From Chromera velia (taxonomy: Eukaryota > Sar > Chromeraceae): a stretch of 64,000 bases of DNA. The notes under the pieces were generated by a model. The model ran no database searches and was not told the DNA's origin. It saw only the letters and a list, made by a program, of their open reading frames with translations. Numbering within the stretch: the first letter of the stretch is position 1; every line of letters starts with the position of its first letter. Both the position numbers and the translations under genes were made by a program. The stretch covers positions 1 to 64,000 of the forward strand of contig JAHBMJ010000830.1 of NCBI GenBank assembly GCA_018398765.1, read 5' to 3'. Of this stretch, positions 48,147 to 59,418 are shown piece by piece.

Positions 48147-48868
48147 ATATACTTTATTACTAGCTTTATTAAAAAAATGACTTTACATCAGTGAGATAAC
48201 TCATATAATGATTATTGTAATAAGGCTATTATTTAGATAATAACAATAATTATCCAAAACCGATAATTGTGAATGTGACGGTCGGGACGCGCAAAGTGGC
48301 TGGGGTGTGGACCCGGGCCTCCTGCGTGCATCATGCATGCATGCTTTTGACTCGCGATTACAGTGCGCATGCATGCAAAGATTTGAGTCTGGAGATCGAT
48401 CAGATTGACTGAGTAGAGTGTGATTGAGAAGGAGGGGTCCTGACTTTCAGTCTGAGGCCCAAGGAATGAGACAGTGCCTCTGTGGGCAGCTCAGAAAGAG
48501 ATACACGTTTGTTCATGCGTGACGGATTGAGTGAATTTCCATTCCGGTGGTATAGAGCAGTCTCCTTGTCTCAACCCACTTTATTGATCGATTGAAGAAC
48601 TTTGACGACGCTGGACGTCCTTCCCGGTAAGTCAGACTTTCTAGATGTTTGATCGAGTTGATCTCATTCATCTCAATGTTTTAGACAGCTCTAGAGTAAG
48701 CACACTCATAGTAATGAACAATAATAATTATACAAAACCCTCAATTTTACCATAAAATTCCGTCAGATTTATGAGGTGTTTTTAGGTGAAAAGCGAATCA
48801 AAGTTCTTAAAACAACGTGTTTTAAAACTTTGATTAAGCCCCCTAGGGCTTGTGAAACGTATTTTTGT

Positions 48869-49348
48869 CTAGGCGATGCACAGTGGTAAAAAAAATAAAA
48901 ATAGACCTTTCCAGATTTTTTTTTTTCTTTTTTTCTACGAAGGATTTCCTAGAGCACCTCTAGGAGCACCTAGAGGAGCACCTTTTAGAAATACTTTTAA
49001 ACTAACTTCCTCGCGAACTTATTACTCAACTCAAAGTTTTAAACATCTTTCAACCCTAGTTTCAACGCTAGTTCTAGTCCTAGTTATTATTGTATGTTTG
49101 TCTCTACTAGTGTCTCTACTAGTGTCTTCACCATTCCATCATTAACTTTGTTGAACACGGACTAACCGATCTTTTTTCCCTTGTTCAACTGCACTGTCAC
49201 CAGACTTTTCTCTCTTCTCTTTGCTATCATTTAACCTTTATTTTTTTTTTACATATACAATAAAATTTTTAAAAATTTTAAATAAATAAATAAAAGAAAA
49301 TAGACGTTTTCAGATTTTTTTTTTTTTTAACCACTGTGCGTCGCCTAG
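48869..49348. mobile_element. MITE-like element with terminal inverted repeats
   Basis: Begins CTAGGCGATGCACAGTGGT and ends with its near-exact reverse complement ACCACTGTGCGTCGCCTAG; about 18 of 19 positions match. TTTTGT flanks both sides (48863-48868 and 49351-49356, with two extra bases on the right), a possible target duplication. Inside each end is a direct repeat AAAATAGACnTTTnCAGATTTTTTT. About 480 bp, no transposase. Confidence 0.6.
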
Positions 49349-49571
49349 AGTTTTGTTTATGATCCAAATAATTATCATTTTGTAAATAATTACTATATAA
49401 TCAATAATTATTACTAAAATTAGGTTTGAGTTATCCCACTGGTGTACAAATCACACTTTAATAGTTACATGCAAAGGTTGCAAAGCTGAGAACGTAGCTA
49501 CTGCTGTCTGACTCAGACTCCTCGGAGCTCTAGCTAGATACAGAGTAATTGAATAATATACAGCCAGTATA

Positions 49572-49972
49572 ATTACTACCATGGGCGACATAAGTTTTGT
49601 ATACTCATCTTTTGACCTCTCTAGCGCCAATGAAATATAACAAGAAGTAAACATTTATACAATTAAATTAGTAAGCTATAACAGTTTCAATCAGGTGTTA
49701 ATTAGGGGTTGTGGGGAGAATGTGTCTCAAATATAAGTAAACTTATTTTTTCTGAAGTGACCGATCGACCAAGCCTATAAAAAGTAAGACATAAATTTAT
49801 AATTCAATCTAGCTTTGCCAATTGAGGACGTATAAAGCCAATTACTTTAAAGTAATACTTTATGCTGTATCTACTTCTATTCTAGCCTGCTTGATCCAGT
49901 GTCGACTTCAAAAACGAATCTTCGCCAACTCCACAAAAAAATATACAATACTTTTGTCGCCCATGGTAGTAA
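49572..49972. repeat. Inverted repeat with 31-bp arms
   Basis: ATTACTACCATGGGCGACA at 49572-49590 pairs with the reverse complement around 49953-49972; arms extend to about 31 bp with a few mismatches, spacer about 340 bp. Could be a third small element; no flanking duplication found. Confidence 0.5.
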
Positions 49973-50409
49973 TGCAGAGACATAACTATAAACATACATT
50001 CGGTCATTCAAACAAGCATTCAAAGCGGCAAAGCCTGATTAAGATTCGGCTTTTAATATCCATGTTGATCCATGCCACGCTGCTTTTAGAGTTGCTGTAA
50101 TGTTTACCCAACAAAAAAGCCAGGATGTGTGAGTAGTCCAGAGCCTTGCCGGCCCGAAGGAGGCAGTGAAGGCTGCGTACAATTTCAGGGCCTTTATGTG
50201 TAAGCAACCTAATTCCAGAACTGCGAGGAGACCGGTCTACTCAGTCATCCGCCATGCATTAATTCCAGTTGAATTCAATTCAGGTCAGAAGACTGCCTTC
50301 CTCTGCCCCCCACTGATCCTTTTCCCTTCTCCCCATGATGCCGTGCGGACTCACATACTCCTGCTGGGGCGGTGCTCAGAGAGGACGAAGAAGAAGAGGA
50401 GGGGGCGCT

Positions 50410-51108
50410 TCAGTCATGAACAGAAGGGACTGCAGTCTTTGGTTCTGTCTCCTTCTCTGCAGTTGCTGAGGTGGAATTCGAGTTCCATCCCCTCACAGCG
50501 TGGGATGGCGATGCAGACGCAGAGGCTGAAGAAGAGACTTGGAGAGAAAGAGCAGACCCGTCTGCGCATCTCCTCACCAAGGGGTGGGAGAGGAGACCCT
50601 CCAGGGTCAAACGTGCCTCGGGGTCCTTCGCAAGCAGCCCCCTGCAGAATTTGGAAGCAGCGAGAAAGGGGGGGGACAGGAGGGACAGATGGAAGTGCAG
50701 ATGTATAACTGGGCTGGCTGAGTTGCGGGAAAGCATTGAAGTCTGTGTATCAGCCTGTGTGTCTGTCTCTGTCTGCGTATCTGCTCGTCTATCTGTCTGT
50801 CTGTCTGTCTGCCTGCCTGCCTGTCTGTCAGGTGTATCTGTCTTTTGCTCTCTCTACCTATCTATGTGTCTTCGTGTCAGTCTCTCTGTCTGTCGATCTA
50901 TCAGTCTCTCTGTGTCTGTTGAGAGAGGCAGAGAAGGAGGGAGTGAAGTGAGGGGAGAGAGGAGAGGAGAGGAGGGGATGCGTACTCCAGGAGTTGTCGG
51001 GTCTCTGCGGAGATTTCCCTCTCGTCCTCGGGGATCTTCAAGGGATCGTAGAGGACCGACATCTGCAGCTGGAGAGGAGATTCGCCCCTGCACGCACACA
51101 CACATACA

Positions 51109-51143
<35 letters not shown>

Positions 51144-53112
51144 GTATATATATAGTATATATAATATATATATTGTGTGTGTGTATATATATATATATAT
51201 ATGTATATGTATATGTTATACGGACACATTCACGTAGAAGCATGAACACACATGCACATACATTCGCTTTCTGTCTCTCTCTCCTACACGCATACGCACA
51301 GCCACAATCTTTTTTTCCTCACTGACGCAGAAGCTAAGTATGCACACGGAAAGCTAACGCACATTGAAGCAGACAGAGGCAACGGAATCGAGGCGCCCTT
51401 CTTTGCGTTCCTTCCTTCCTTGTCTTGATCCATCGTTTGCCCTCGCAAGCTCTCTACACATGCATTCATATGTTTAGGCGCGAATAGAACAGACAACCGG
51501 AAATTGTTCAGAGATTGATTGACTAAGCTGAAAGCCACACAGACACGCAAACTGAAAGACATCAATTCACCTTCCAGGCAAACATTTCTAGAAGGGCACG
51601 ATGAACACTCGAACTAAAATCGACCTCGAATGGTTCCGATTCAGAAAAACGATTTCATTCCTCCACGCAGGAAACCAAGAAACAAGGAAGGAAAGAAAGA
51701 AAGAAAGAAAGAAAGAAAGAAGAAAGCAGACAGACCAACCAGAAAGGACACTTGCCGAAGAGCATCACGAACAGAAGACACCCAAGTGACCAGACATCCC
51801 GCGGCCCTCCTTTCAACACCCTCCTTGTTCCTCCGATGGCCTTCAACTTTCTCCTCCTTCCCTGGTGTCCCTCCCCTCCGACCCCCCCATTTGCTGCTGC
51901 CCCCATTTCGTTGTCCTCCCCTTCCCCTTCCCCTTCCCCTTCCCCCTCTTTCTCCCCCCCAGCCTGCCCAAACGGGTCTGTGTCTTCGTTCTCGTCATCC
52001 TCTTCAGGAGGCTTGAAGCACTCAGGCGGCGTGAACAGCTGCGTCCCTTCTGCTTCATTCTCGGTGTGTGTGCATGTGGACATATGCGAGGCAAAGTTAT
52101 CCGCGAACGCACATCCACGACGAACCGAGACAGAAAAACACCAATTCCTTACAGCAGAGAGAAAAAGAGGGGCCCAGTGACTTCTCGTTCTCCCCGGGAG
52201 CTGACGAAGTAATGACGCGTTGGGTGATTCAGGCAAAGCGAAAGAAAAAACAGACACAAAAAAATGTGTGTGCGCGCGCACAGAGGTGGGGGGGGAGAAA
52301 ACATGAGGGAAAAACAGAAGGAGGACAGGGCAGCTTACCTGCATCATAAATTTCCAGTGCCCGAGTTTCACACCGAGTTGAGATTGTGAAGTCTCCAAGC
52401 TTCACACAAGGCATCGACAAAGAAGTACTCTCCTGTTCCTTCTCGGCCTTATCCTCCCCTTCCAGCCCGCCGCCCACAACCCCTATCTTCCCATTGCATG
52501 CGTTACCCTCCCCCCCCCTTCCATTCACCAGCTGTCCTTTCTTTTCTTCCGGCCGATGCTGAGGGAATATATTCTTCAGCTCCTCTCTGGTCACTGTAGG
52601 TGCAGAGAACCACATAAAATCCCTGAGGGGATCCGAGTCTGACCTCTCCCGTCTCCTCTGTCTCTTCCCCCCCACATCCCCAACTTCACTTCCCTCCTCA
52701 TCACTCCAACGAGACGGTGACGAACCACCACACAAACTTGGCACACCCTCCTCCTCCCTGTCCCTGTACTTCCTCTTCTCGGCACACGACGCCGATGGAC
52801 ACGAAGAGGAAAATCCAAAACCGTCCTCGATCAAGCGCGATCCCCCAACACCCTCTCCCCCCTCAACCTCGTCCTCTTCTCCCATTTCGTCCTCGCCGTC
52901 TCCCAGAAAGAGCACCTCAGCGCCTCCCCTCCCGCACCCTCCTCGCGACTCCACAAATTGTCCTCCTGCACACACAAAAAACGATTGAAGCAGGAGACAC
53001 AAACAAATGGAACGAAGGAGGAGGAAGGGGAGAGTGAGAACATGAAGATGGGAAACGAGCAGTCGCGAAGGAGAGAAAGGCACAGCCAGAGATAGCCAGA
53101 TCCTCCCTACTT

Positions 53113-53165
<53 letters not shown>

Positions 53166-54996
53166 TTCCCTCGAAAACCACGACGACCTACCGCTCGACC
53201 CACCGAACGAAAAAACGCACCTTTGTCGTCCAATCCGAAGAAAGGTTCATCAGGAAATGAAGCTGAAGAAACAGACTTCGCGTCTCCGTCTCCGACATCT
53301 CTTTCCCCCCCTGCCCGCTCCTTTCTATCCCCCCCCCCTGTCCCCTTCTCCTCAGGGGCCCCCTCGTGTTCCTCTTCTTCTTCCTCTTGCGCCGCCATCG
53401 TCACGTCAGCAGAAAAGGGGGAGGAAGATGCTGCTGCACCCTTGTCCGTCTCCCCTCCCTCATCCTCATCCTCTCTCTGCCTTCTCCTCTCCCCCCTCTC
53501 CCTTTCTCTTTCTCTTCGTGCCTGTTCCCCCCTTTGCCAGAAAGACTCAGACGGAGAAGGGGAAGAATGGAGGGGAACAGACTGGAGACGGACCCACAGA
53601 GGGTCCACTGCAGGGGAGGGAGGGAGGCACAGAGAAACAAACAATGCAAGGAAAGAGAGAAGGAAACAAACTTCAAACGATGTGTTAACAAAATGGGATG
53701 GGGAATGAGAGAGAGAGGGAGATAGACAGACAGGGAGGAAGGAAGAAGAAAGAGAAATAGAGACACGGGACAATGAAAACAAGAAAAGGGATAAACAAGA
53801 AACATTAGAAGACCGAGGAAAGATATCAGTCCGTCTTTGTTTGTCCTTTCTTCCTCTCCACCTAACGCTTTCGCTCTCTGACTGACTGACTGGCTGACTC
53901 ACTTGGGATTTTCTCTGTCAGCAGAACGTTCTCTGGCTTCACGTCTTTGTGGATGATTTTCCGATCGTGGAGATACAAAAGGCCTTTCGCAATCTGAGAG
54001 GGAAAAGGGAAAAAAGGGCAAAGAGGGCACGAGTGAAGAGTCAGAGAGTCAAGAGGAGGAGGAGTCAAAGATAGCAGCCCCCCTTCCTTCCCTCCTTCCT
54101 TTTTGCGACTGCTTCCATGTCTCCACAGATATTTCTTTATGACCGTCTGAATTTGCGCCTCAAAAGGAGTTCTTCATTTGTTGCAAGTCTGTCGACAGTC
54201 AGACACACAGTCAGACAGGCAACAGATCCAGACACGTCCAATCCGGAAGGTCAGGCACTCGAAGCAGACAAAACATAACAGAAAGAAAGAAAGAAAGAAA
54301 GAAACGTGGCTGATGCCCCCCCCCAAAACAACGCACAGTTTGTATGTAGAGCAACCAAGCAACGTCAAAAGGAGAAGAGGGGGGAAGAGGGAATCGGAAA
54401 CAGAGGGAGAGACGAAGAGCGGGTCAGAGAAGGAATTCAGAGGATTCAAAATAGTAACGGACGAGAAACCAGATACATTTCCCAAAGCGGTCGTTCTCTC
54501 TCTCTCTCTCTCTCTCCTCTCTTCCTTTCACCCTTTTGTCATTCCTCACTTACCTGTGCAACGAAGAAGAATGCAGCCGTCTCCGTCAACAAGAAGATCT
54601 CTCCTCTTCCTCCTCGCCCTCCCCCATTCCCCTCTCTCCTCGCTGCACCCTCTCCCTCTTCTCTCCCTTCCCTGCACCCCAACTCTGCCGAAGCTTCTCG
54701 ACTCCCAAGCTCCATCGGCCGCGATGCTCCGTTGACTTCCAAATTTTTCCCTGGAAGAACACGAAAGTCGAGAAAAACAAAAGAGAAGCAGAGAAAAAAA
54801 ATCGATGCATGTGGATGCGAATGTCGCACACTCCCTCGCTCCCTCACTCAGTGCCCGACTGACTGACTGGAATGCTTTGTGGATGGATGGAAGGTTTCTC
54901 TCTAAGCAGTGGCCTCTCTCTCTCTCGTCTCTCTCTGTCTTCCCTCCTGTCTCCGTCCAGTCAGACAAACACACAGAGAGAGAGAGAGAGAGAGAG

Positions 54997-55063
<67 letters not shown>

Positions 55064-56484
55064 AGCCAACCAGCAAGGCAGGCCCACCCACCTTTTTTGA
55101 CAGACGCTGAATATCTCTGAAGCTTCTCGTCGAAGTTCATGACAGGCCCCCCCCTGAGGTACTCCATGCCCAAGTAGAGGTTGTCGTGTTGGTCGTCATC
55201 AAGAATTCCCACCGCCTTCACGATAAACGGGTGGTCCAGGTCCAGTTGCATCAACACTTCGTCGCACACCTGCATGCATTCATCGCGTCATCGTCATCAT
55301 CATCATCATCTCTCAACCAACACGCACAAACGCATTTCAGTGGATTGGGTGTGTGCAGGATAATTGCATGAAGAGAAATAATGACGAGCAAAGAGAAGTG
55401 ACAAGACGAGAGGAGCGACTCAGGGGATAAGAAAAAAGGAGCAGGGAAGCAAGACCGGCAACTAGGGTAGGCTCGGGGTAAAAAGGGAAAAAAAGGGGGA
55501 GGGGATGAAAAACCGTTCCGTCCAAGACTTATGAGGGGGTGACTCCGACACATGAGTTGAGTTGCTGAAAGGACAGGAGGGAAGCCAGAAACACTGAAGT
55601 ATGGGTTGACGAGAAGGGAAAGGAAGAAACACGCAGAGTGTAGAGGAATAAAATAGAACGACAGAAAAAAATAAAGAAATACAGGACGGGGGCGGGCGAG
55701 CATGGAAAGAGCTTATACAGCAAAAGACAACCCAAATCCCTGCCCCACCATTTGCCTGGCTAATTCCCTCTCCCGCTCACTCACCCTATCAAGTCCGTTG
55801 GTCATCAGGATCCCGTCCTTCGTGAAGATGGGCTGCCGTCTGGCTGAGAGGACGCTCTTTGCGAAGATCTGATGGAGACAAGTGGGTCGGCCCGAGAGCA
55901 CGAGAGAAACAAGAAGGAGAGGAAGATGGCCATAACAGAAGAGAAGGAGAAGGAAAAAAGGGTCGCAATGGAGCAGCAGCCTCCTTTCGGAGCCAGGAGC
56001 GGAGAGGAGGAGAAGAGACGTTGACCCAAGCAGATCGAGGCAGATGGAGAGAGAACAACCAGAATCATGGAGAAGGAAGGAAGGAAGGAAGGAATGACCA
56101 TGAAGAGGATCAGATACCCCCGCCCCCCTCAAAAAAGGCGGAACACGGAGAAATAATTAGGGGTAGAGAAGAGAGAGAGAGAGAGAGGAGGGGGGCCTCC
56201 AGTTGAGCGGCCCGGTCCGCCTGCCTTTGGGGATTCTGTGAAGGAGACGGCAAAAGAGAGGAAATTAAAAGTGTTGCTGCACGAGAACCATAAAAAGGTG
56301 GAAAGACTTCTGTAGAGCCCACCTTCAATGCGAATTTTTTGTTGGATGTCACGTCACGCACGCACACAACCCTGCCCCACTGTCCTTTTCCGACGTCCCT
56401 GATCATTTCATACTGATTCACAAGTTTCTTCCCGCTGCTGGTCCTCCGGTAGGTCACCTTCTCAAACCCGTTTCCTTCCTCCAT
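50410..56484 (-). CDS. CaMKK-like protein kinase with DFT motif and large inserts
   Basis: Probable upstream kinase of the Ca2+/calmodulin-dependent kinase kinase group. Exons I can place: 56484-56323, 55868-55785, 55269-55092, 54750-54554, 53993-53903, 53607-53221, 52965-52339, about 52047-51753, about 51090-50985 and about 50645-50410. The path between 51753 and 51090 is not fully solved. Motifs: glycine loop VGKGQWGRVV, ALK, DNLYLGMEYLRGGPVM (the GPVM after the hinge is typical of CaMKK), IIHKDVKPENVLL, VKLGDFTIS, GTQLFTPPE, RDVWSLGCLLFVMLFGKCPF, and LLAKDPEARLTLEGLLSHP. DFT replaces DFG, and HKD replaces HRD. About 340 residues of acidic, disordered sequence are inserted between the catalytic loop and the DFT, and smaller ones elsewhere. 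ATG at 56484 begins MEEGNGFEKV. Total length is near 800 residues. It diverges from the repeat protein gene. Confidence 0.82.
51100..51215. repeat. (TA)n palindromic tract in kinase intron
   Basis: Alternating TATATA with TACATA and TGTGTGTG inserts; able to form hairpins on either strand. Lies in an intron just before the exon at about 51090. Confidence 0.85.
53110..53166 (-). repeat. Compound (TC)n(TG)n microsatellite in kinase intron
   Basis: AC repeats then AG repeats on the plus strand, so TC then TG on the gene strand, directly downstream of the exon ending at 53221. Confidence 0.85.
54970..55065 (-). repeat. Compound TC/TG/TC microsatellite in kinase intron
   Basis: AG, AC and AG blocks on the plus strand immediately downstream (gene sense) of the exon ending at 55092. 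Confidence 0.9.
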
Positions 56485-57375
56485 CTTGCCTCCAGCAGGT
56501 CGGCAAGCAATTCGGCGAGAAGATTAATTTAGCTGATGGCTCCAGACAGAAACTCAAAAAACAAACGCGGAACGAGCTTGCAGCTACTTCCTCAGCTTCC
56601 GATCACGAAGGAAGTATATAAACCAAGCGATACAAAATCATCAAAGCGCCCAAAAAAGGAGATCTCGCGTCCAATCATCCCAGGTCGTCAGCATGATGCC
56701 TGCAGCACTTTATACTCACACCCAGAGCAGACAAAACGGAGAACCATGGAGATCATTCAGTGGCTTTTCCAATGCCTTCGCAGATCTTCGCAGTCACGAC
56801 GCAGTGTCATGCAGTCATTGTCCTGCAGTCACTTAGTGAATCTTAGTGAACTGCTCGCACGGACACGCGCGTCCCATGCAATATGTGCCCCTCAAGCAGC
56901 GTATGCATTCGCGATGCATGTATCCGATTAATTCAGCCTCATGAAATTAAATTAATCGAAAAAAGGTCAGAACATATGCATGCAATTAATATGAACGAAT
57001 CCCCCAAAACAGGTTGATTGCATCTGCATGACATGTGTACAGGGTGATCTCGTGCATAGATTGTCCATCGGATTTGAAGGAAGCAAGTGAGTGAGTGAGT
57101 GTTAACCACTGCCGAGAAAGTCTGTACGTCAGACGGGTCGGACGGATCCTCGTTCGTTCCTGTTGCAACACGTTAATGCATATATACGCTGTGACCGGTT
57201 CTTCGACGATTGCCCACTGTGGAAAGGTACGCAACTCCTAACTTCCTTCGGATTGCTTGCTTGCTTATGACCACAGCATCCGTTATTCGTGTGCGTGTAT
57301 CCGTGTGCACACACTTTTCTGCTTGCAGGCAAACAACAGTTGAGTTGGCTGAAAGAAAACCGATTCCAGGTCGAA
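56485..57375. promoter_or_regulatory. Divergent promoter region, kinase and repeat protein
   Basis: An 891-bp gap between opposite starts. It carries an exact TGCATGCA at 56977-56984 and further GATGCATG near 56912. A TTTTCTGCTTGCAG at about 57315-57328 could be a splice acceptor for an upstream non-coding or coding exon of the plus-strand gene. Confidence 0.45.
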
Positions 57376-58836
57376 ATGAAGAAAGTCTTGCGAATGCCAA
57401 GGAGCAAAACCCTTGGTGCCATCCCCGCTCCCTCTGTAGCCTCTCTTCTCTCTGTGAAGGCTTCTCCTGCTCCGTCCCGCTCCCCTTCAGTCGCGAAGGT
57501 TTTCGCTTCCCCATGCAGAGAACAAAGTGATCTGCTGGAGGAGGAGGAGAACGTCTCTCTGTATGGGTTGATGCAAGCCCGCAAACAGAGCCAAAAGAAG
57601 AAGGCCCAACAGAGAGACCCCCTTCGATCCCCTTCCACAGACGACGACGACATTTCCCTCTACGACATCATGAGGAAGATGCAGAGGAAGAACTCCCTCT
57701 CCAAGCAGAGTGAGGAACAGAAAACCTTGGTCGACCTCTCAATCTCCTGTCCGCCTAGGAACGAGGAGGGGGCCTGTGAGCCCGCTAGTTGTGACGACGG
57801 AGATGTTTCCCTCGAACAGCTGATGGTCGCAGTCGCCAAAAACAGGATTCGAAAGGCGCAGGAGGCACAGAAGAAGCAACAGCGGAGGTACTCCTCCCAA
57901 ACTCGCCGTGAGTCCTCCACTGTTCCTGCTGTCAGACAGCTCACCCTCGATGAGCGTCTACAGGAACGTCTGAACCAGCCTTTTGGTTCTCCCTGCCGAC
58001 AGCAGTCTTCCAAAGGGAAAGGCATCAACCACCAGACTACTGCAGCCACCACAGACTCGGGTCGCTCTAGAGAGGCCTTCAGGCGGTTGCAGGGCGAGGA
58101 TGAGAACGTGTCTTTGACCGACCTCATGGCAGACAAGAGAAGGGAAAAGGAGGAGGCAACAAAGAGCCAGACAGCAGCCTCTGGCAAGGGCCAGTCTGTA
58201 GGCACCCCGTCTTCGTCTTCAGCAACGAAGGAGACAGCGGAGGAGGAGGAGGAGCAGGGCGGTTCTTTGTTGAAGTTGATGGCGCAGATCGCCTCGCAGA
58301 AGAAAAAGAAAAACCAGGAGAAAGAGCCTCAACCCTTTGCTTCAACCATGACAGCGACAGCAGGAGAAAGAGAGAGAGGTAGGCCGCGACGCCAGTCGGT
58401 GCGGATTCAGACCAGTCCGAACGTCATTCTCCCCGAAGCAGCCGAAGAATTCTCCTCAAACCATACGCAGAACATGAACAGACGCGTGGCGACACGTTCT
58501 CGTTCCCTCGCCTTTCCTTCTGGAGATGCTCAGAGAGAAGCGACAGACGAGATTGCCTTCTCCAGAATGTGCTCCCGCTCCCCAGTCCTTCGCGACAAGG
58601 CTCGCAGAAAAAGTCTGCTCCCAGAGGGAAACGTACAGACGCTCTCCTCACCCACCACAGCACCCTCTGCACGTCACAGCGAAGCAGCTAGGGAGGAGGA
58701 GCATCAGAAGCAGGAGCGAGAGGTTGGGGACAGGGGCCAGCAGAGCGCCTACTTCAAGATCATGCCCCGCAAGTACGTCCCCAATTTGTGGCGACATTCC
58801 CGTCTCACCTCATTCTTCACGGACGAGCAGGAATGA
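57376..58836 (+). CDS. Basic, disordered protein with five acidic-VSLxxLM-basic repeats
   Basis: A 486-residue product that I do not recognise. Its clear feature is a short motif repeated five times at roughly residues 55-76, 88-104, 139-160, 240-258 and 288-313: EEEENVSLYGLM, DDDDISLYDIM, DDGDVSLEQLM, EDENVSLTDLM, EEEEQGGSLLKLM. Each is an acidic run, then SLxx[LI]M, then a lysine/arginine-rich stretch. Such spaced amphipathic motifs often bind one repeated partner surface (filament, receptor domain or membrane). The rest is Ser/Arg/Gln-rich and probably unfolded. The C-terminus YFKIMPRKYVPNLWRHSRLTSFF is more ordered in look. The ATG at 57376 is the first in frame; the frame is open upstream to a possible splice acceptor at 57328, so a further N-terminal exon may exist. 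Function unknown. Confidence 0.7.
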   Translation: MKKVLRMPRSKTLGAIPAPSVASLLSVKASPAPSRSPSVAKVFASPCREQSDLLEEEENVSLYGLMQARKQSQKKKAQQRDPLRSPSTDDDDISLYDIMRKMQRKNSLSKQSEEQKTLVDLSISCPPRNEEGACEPASCDDGDVSLEQLMVAVAKNRIRKAQEAQKKQQRRYSSQTRRESSTVPAVRQLTLDERLQERLNQPFGSPCRQQSSKGKGINHQTTAATTDSGRSREAFRRLQGEDENVSLTDLMADKRREKEEATKSQTAASGKGQSVGTPSSSSATKETAEEEEEQGGSLLKLMAQIASQKKKKNQEKEPQPFASTMTATAGERERGRPRRQSVRIQTSPNVILPEAAEEFSSNHTQNMNRRVATRSRSLAFPSGDAQREATDEIAFSRMCSRSPVLRDKARRKSLLPEGNVQTLSSPTTAPSARHSEAAREEEHQKQEREVGDRGQQSAYFKIMPRKYVPNLWRHSRLTSFFTDEQE

Positions 58837-59297
58837 GAGGAGCTAGGGGAGGGAGGTTGGTCGATTGATTGAACACCCTTCCTCTCCTTTGCCCTCTTCT
58901 GCTCCCTCTTCTTCACATGTGTCCGATCGATGCGTGGGGTGAGGAGAGAGACGTGCGGAATTCACTGGCCGGACATCCTCAGAGTCGATTCAGGTGGTTT
59001 TTGGTTCTTTGCTTCAATCTTTCCTCCTTTTCTCCCTTTCATTTCAAAGAAAGAAAGGGGGTAATCAAGGGGGGATGAGGCAGAGGTCCATTGACACACA
59101 AAGAAAAAGGGACTTTTGCGATGATCTTGGGGGCTGCATGATCTTTCGCACAAAAGGTCTGACTGGTCAGCTCAGAGTTCAGTATTTGATTGGGTTTGGT
59201 GACAAGTAGATGGAATAGAAAGTGAAAATGCTCTTAGACAGCTGAGCTGAGCTGTGGGACCAACCAGTTACAAAGAAATTGAAAGTGGGAGGGGGGT

Positions 59298-59341
59298 GAC
59301 TGACTGACTGACTGACTGACTGACTGACTGACTGACTGACT

Positions 59342-59397
<56 letters not shown>

Positions 59398-59418
59398 GAC
59401 TGACTGACCGACGGACTG
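59298..59418 (+). repeat. (TGAC)n tetranucleotide array
   Basis: About thirty TGAC units with occasional TGACGGAC variants. The reverse strand reads GTCAGTCA, the same unit that starts many introns in the window. Confidence 0.95.

Larger units (their letters stand above)
45369..50409. other. 5-kb AT-rich gene desert with MITE-like inverted repeats
   Basis: Between two convergent genes. After about 46250 the base composition drops sharply in GC. It contains the inverted-repeat structures listed separately, poly-A runs at about 47369-47410 and 47999-48022, and a cluster of CCGGTCCGTA-like units at about 46515-46550. GC rises again, with TGCATGCATGC at 48329-48345. Short open frames here show no recognisable domain. 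Confidence 0.6.

Noticed and set aside
48876-49145. 89-codon open frame inside the 480-bp element
   Set aside because: Low complexity with tandem CTAGRAGCACCT and CTACTAGTGTCT repeats; not transposase-like.
56200-56235. Candidate kinase exon NPQRQADRAAQLEA after the first exon
   Set aside because: It has an acceptor but no GT donor in range, and exon 56484-56323 joins straight to 55868-55785 in phase with a natural kinase sequence (FALK/IFAKS).
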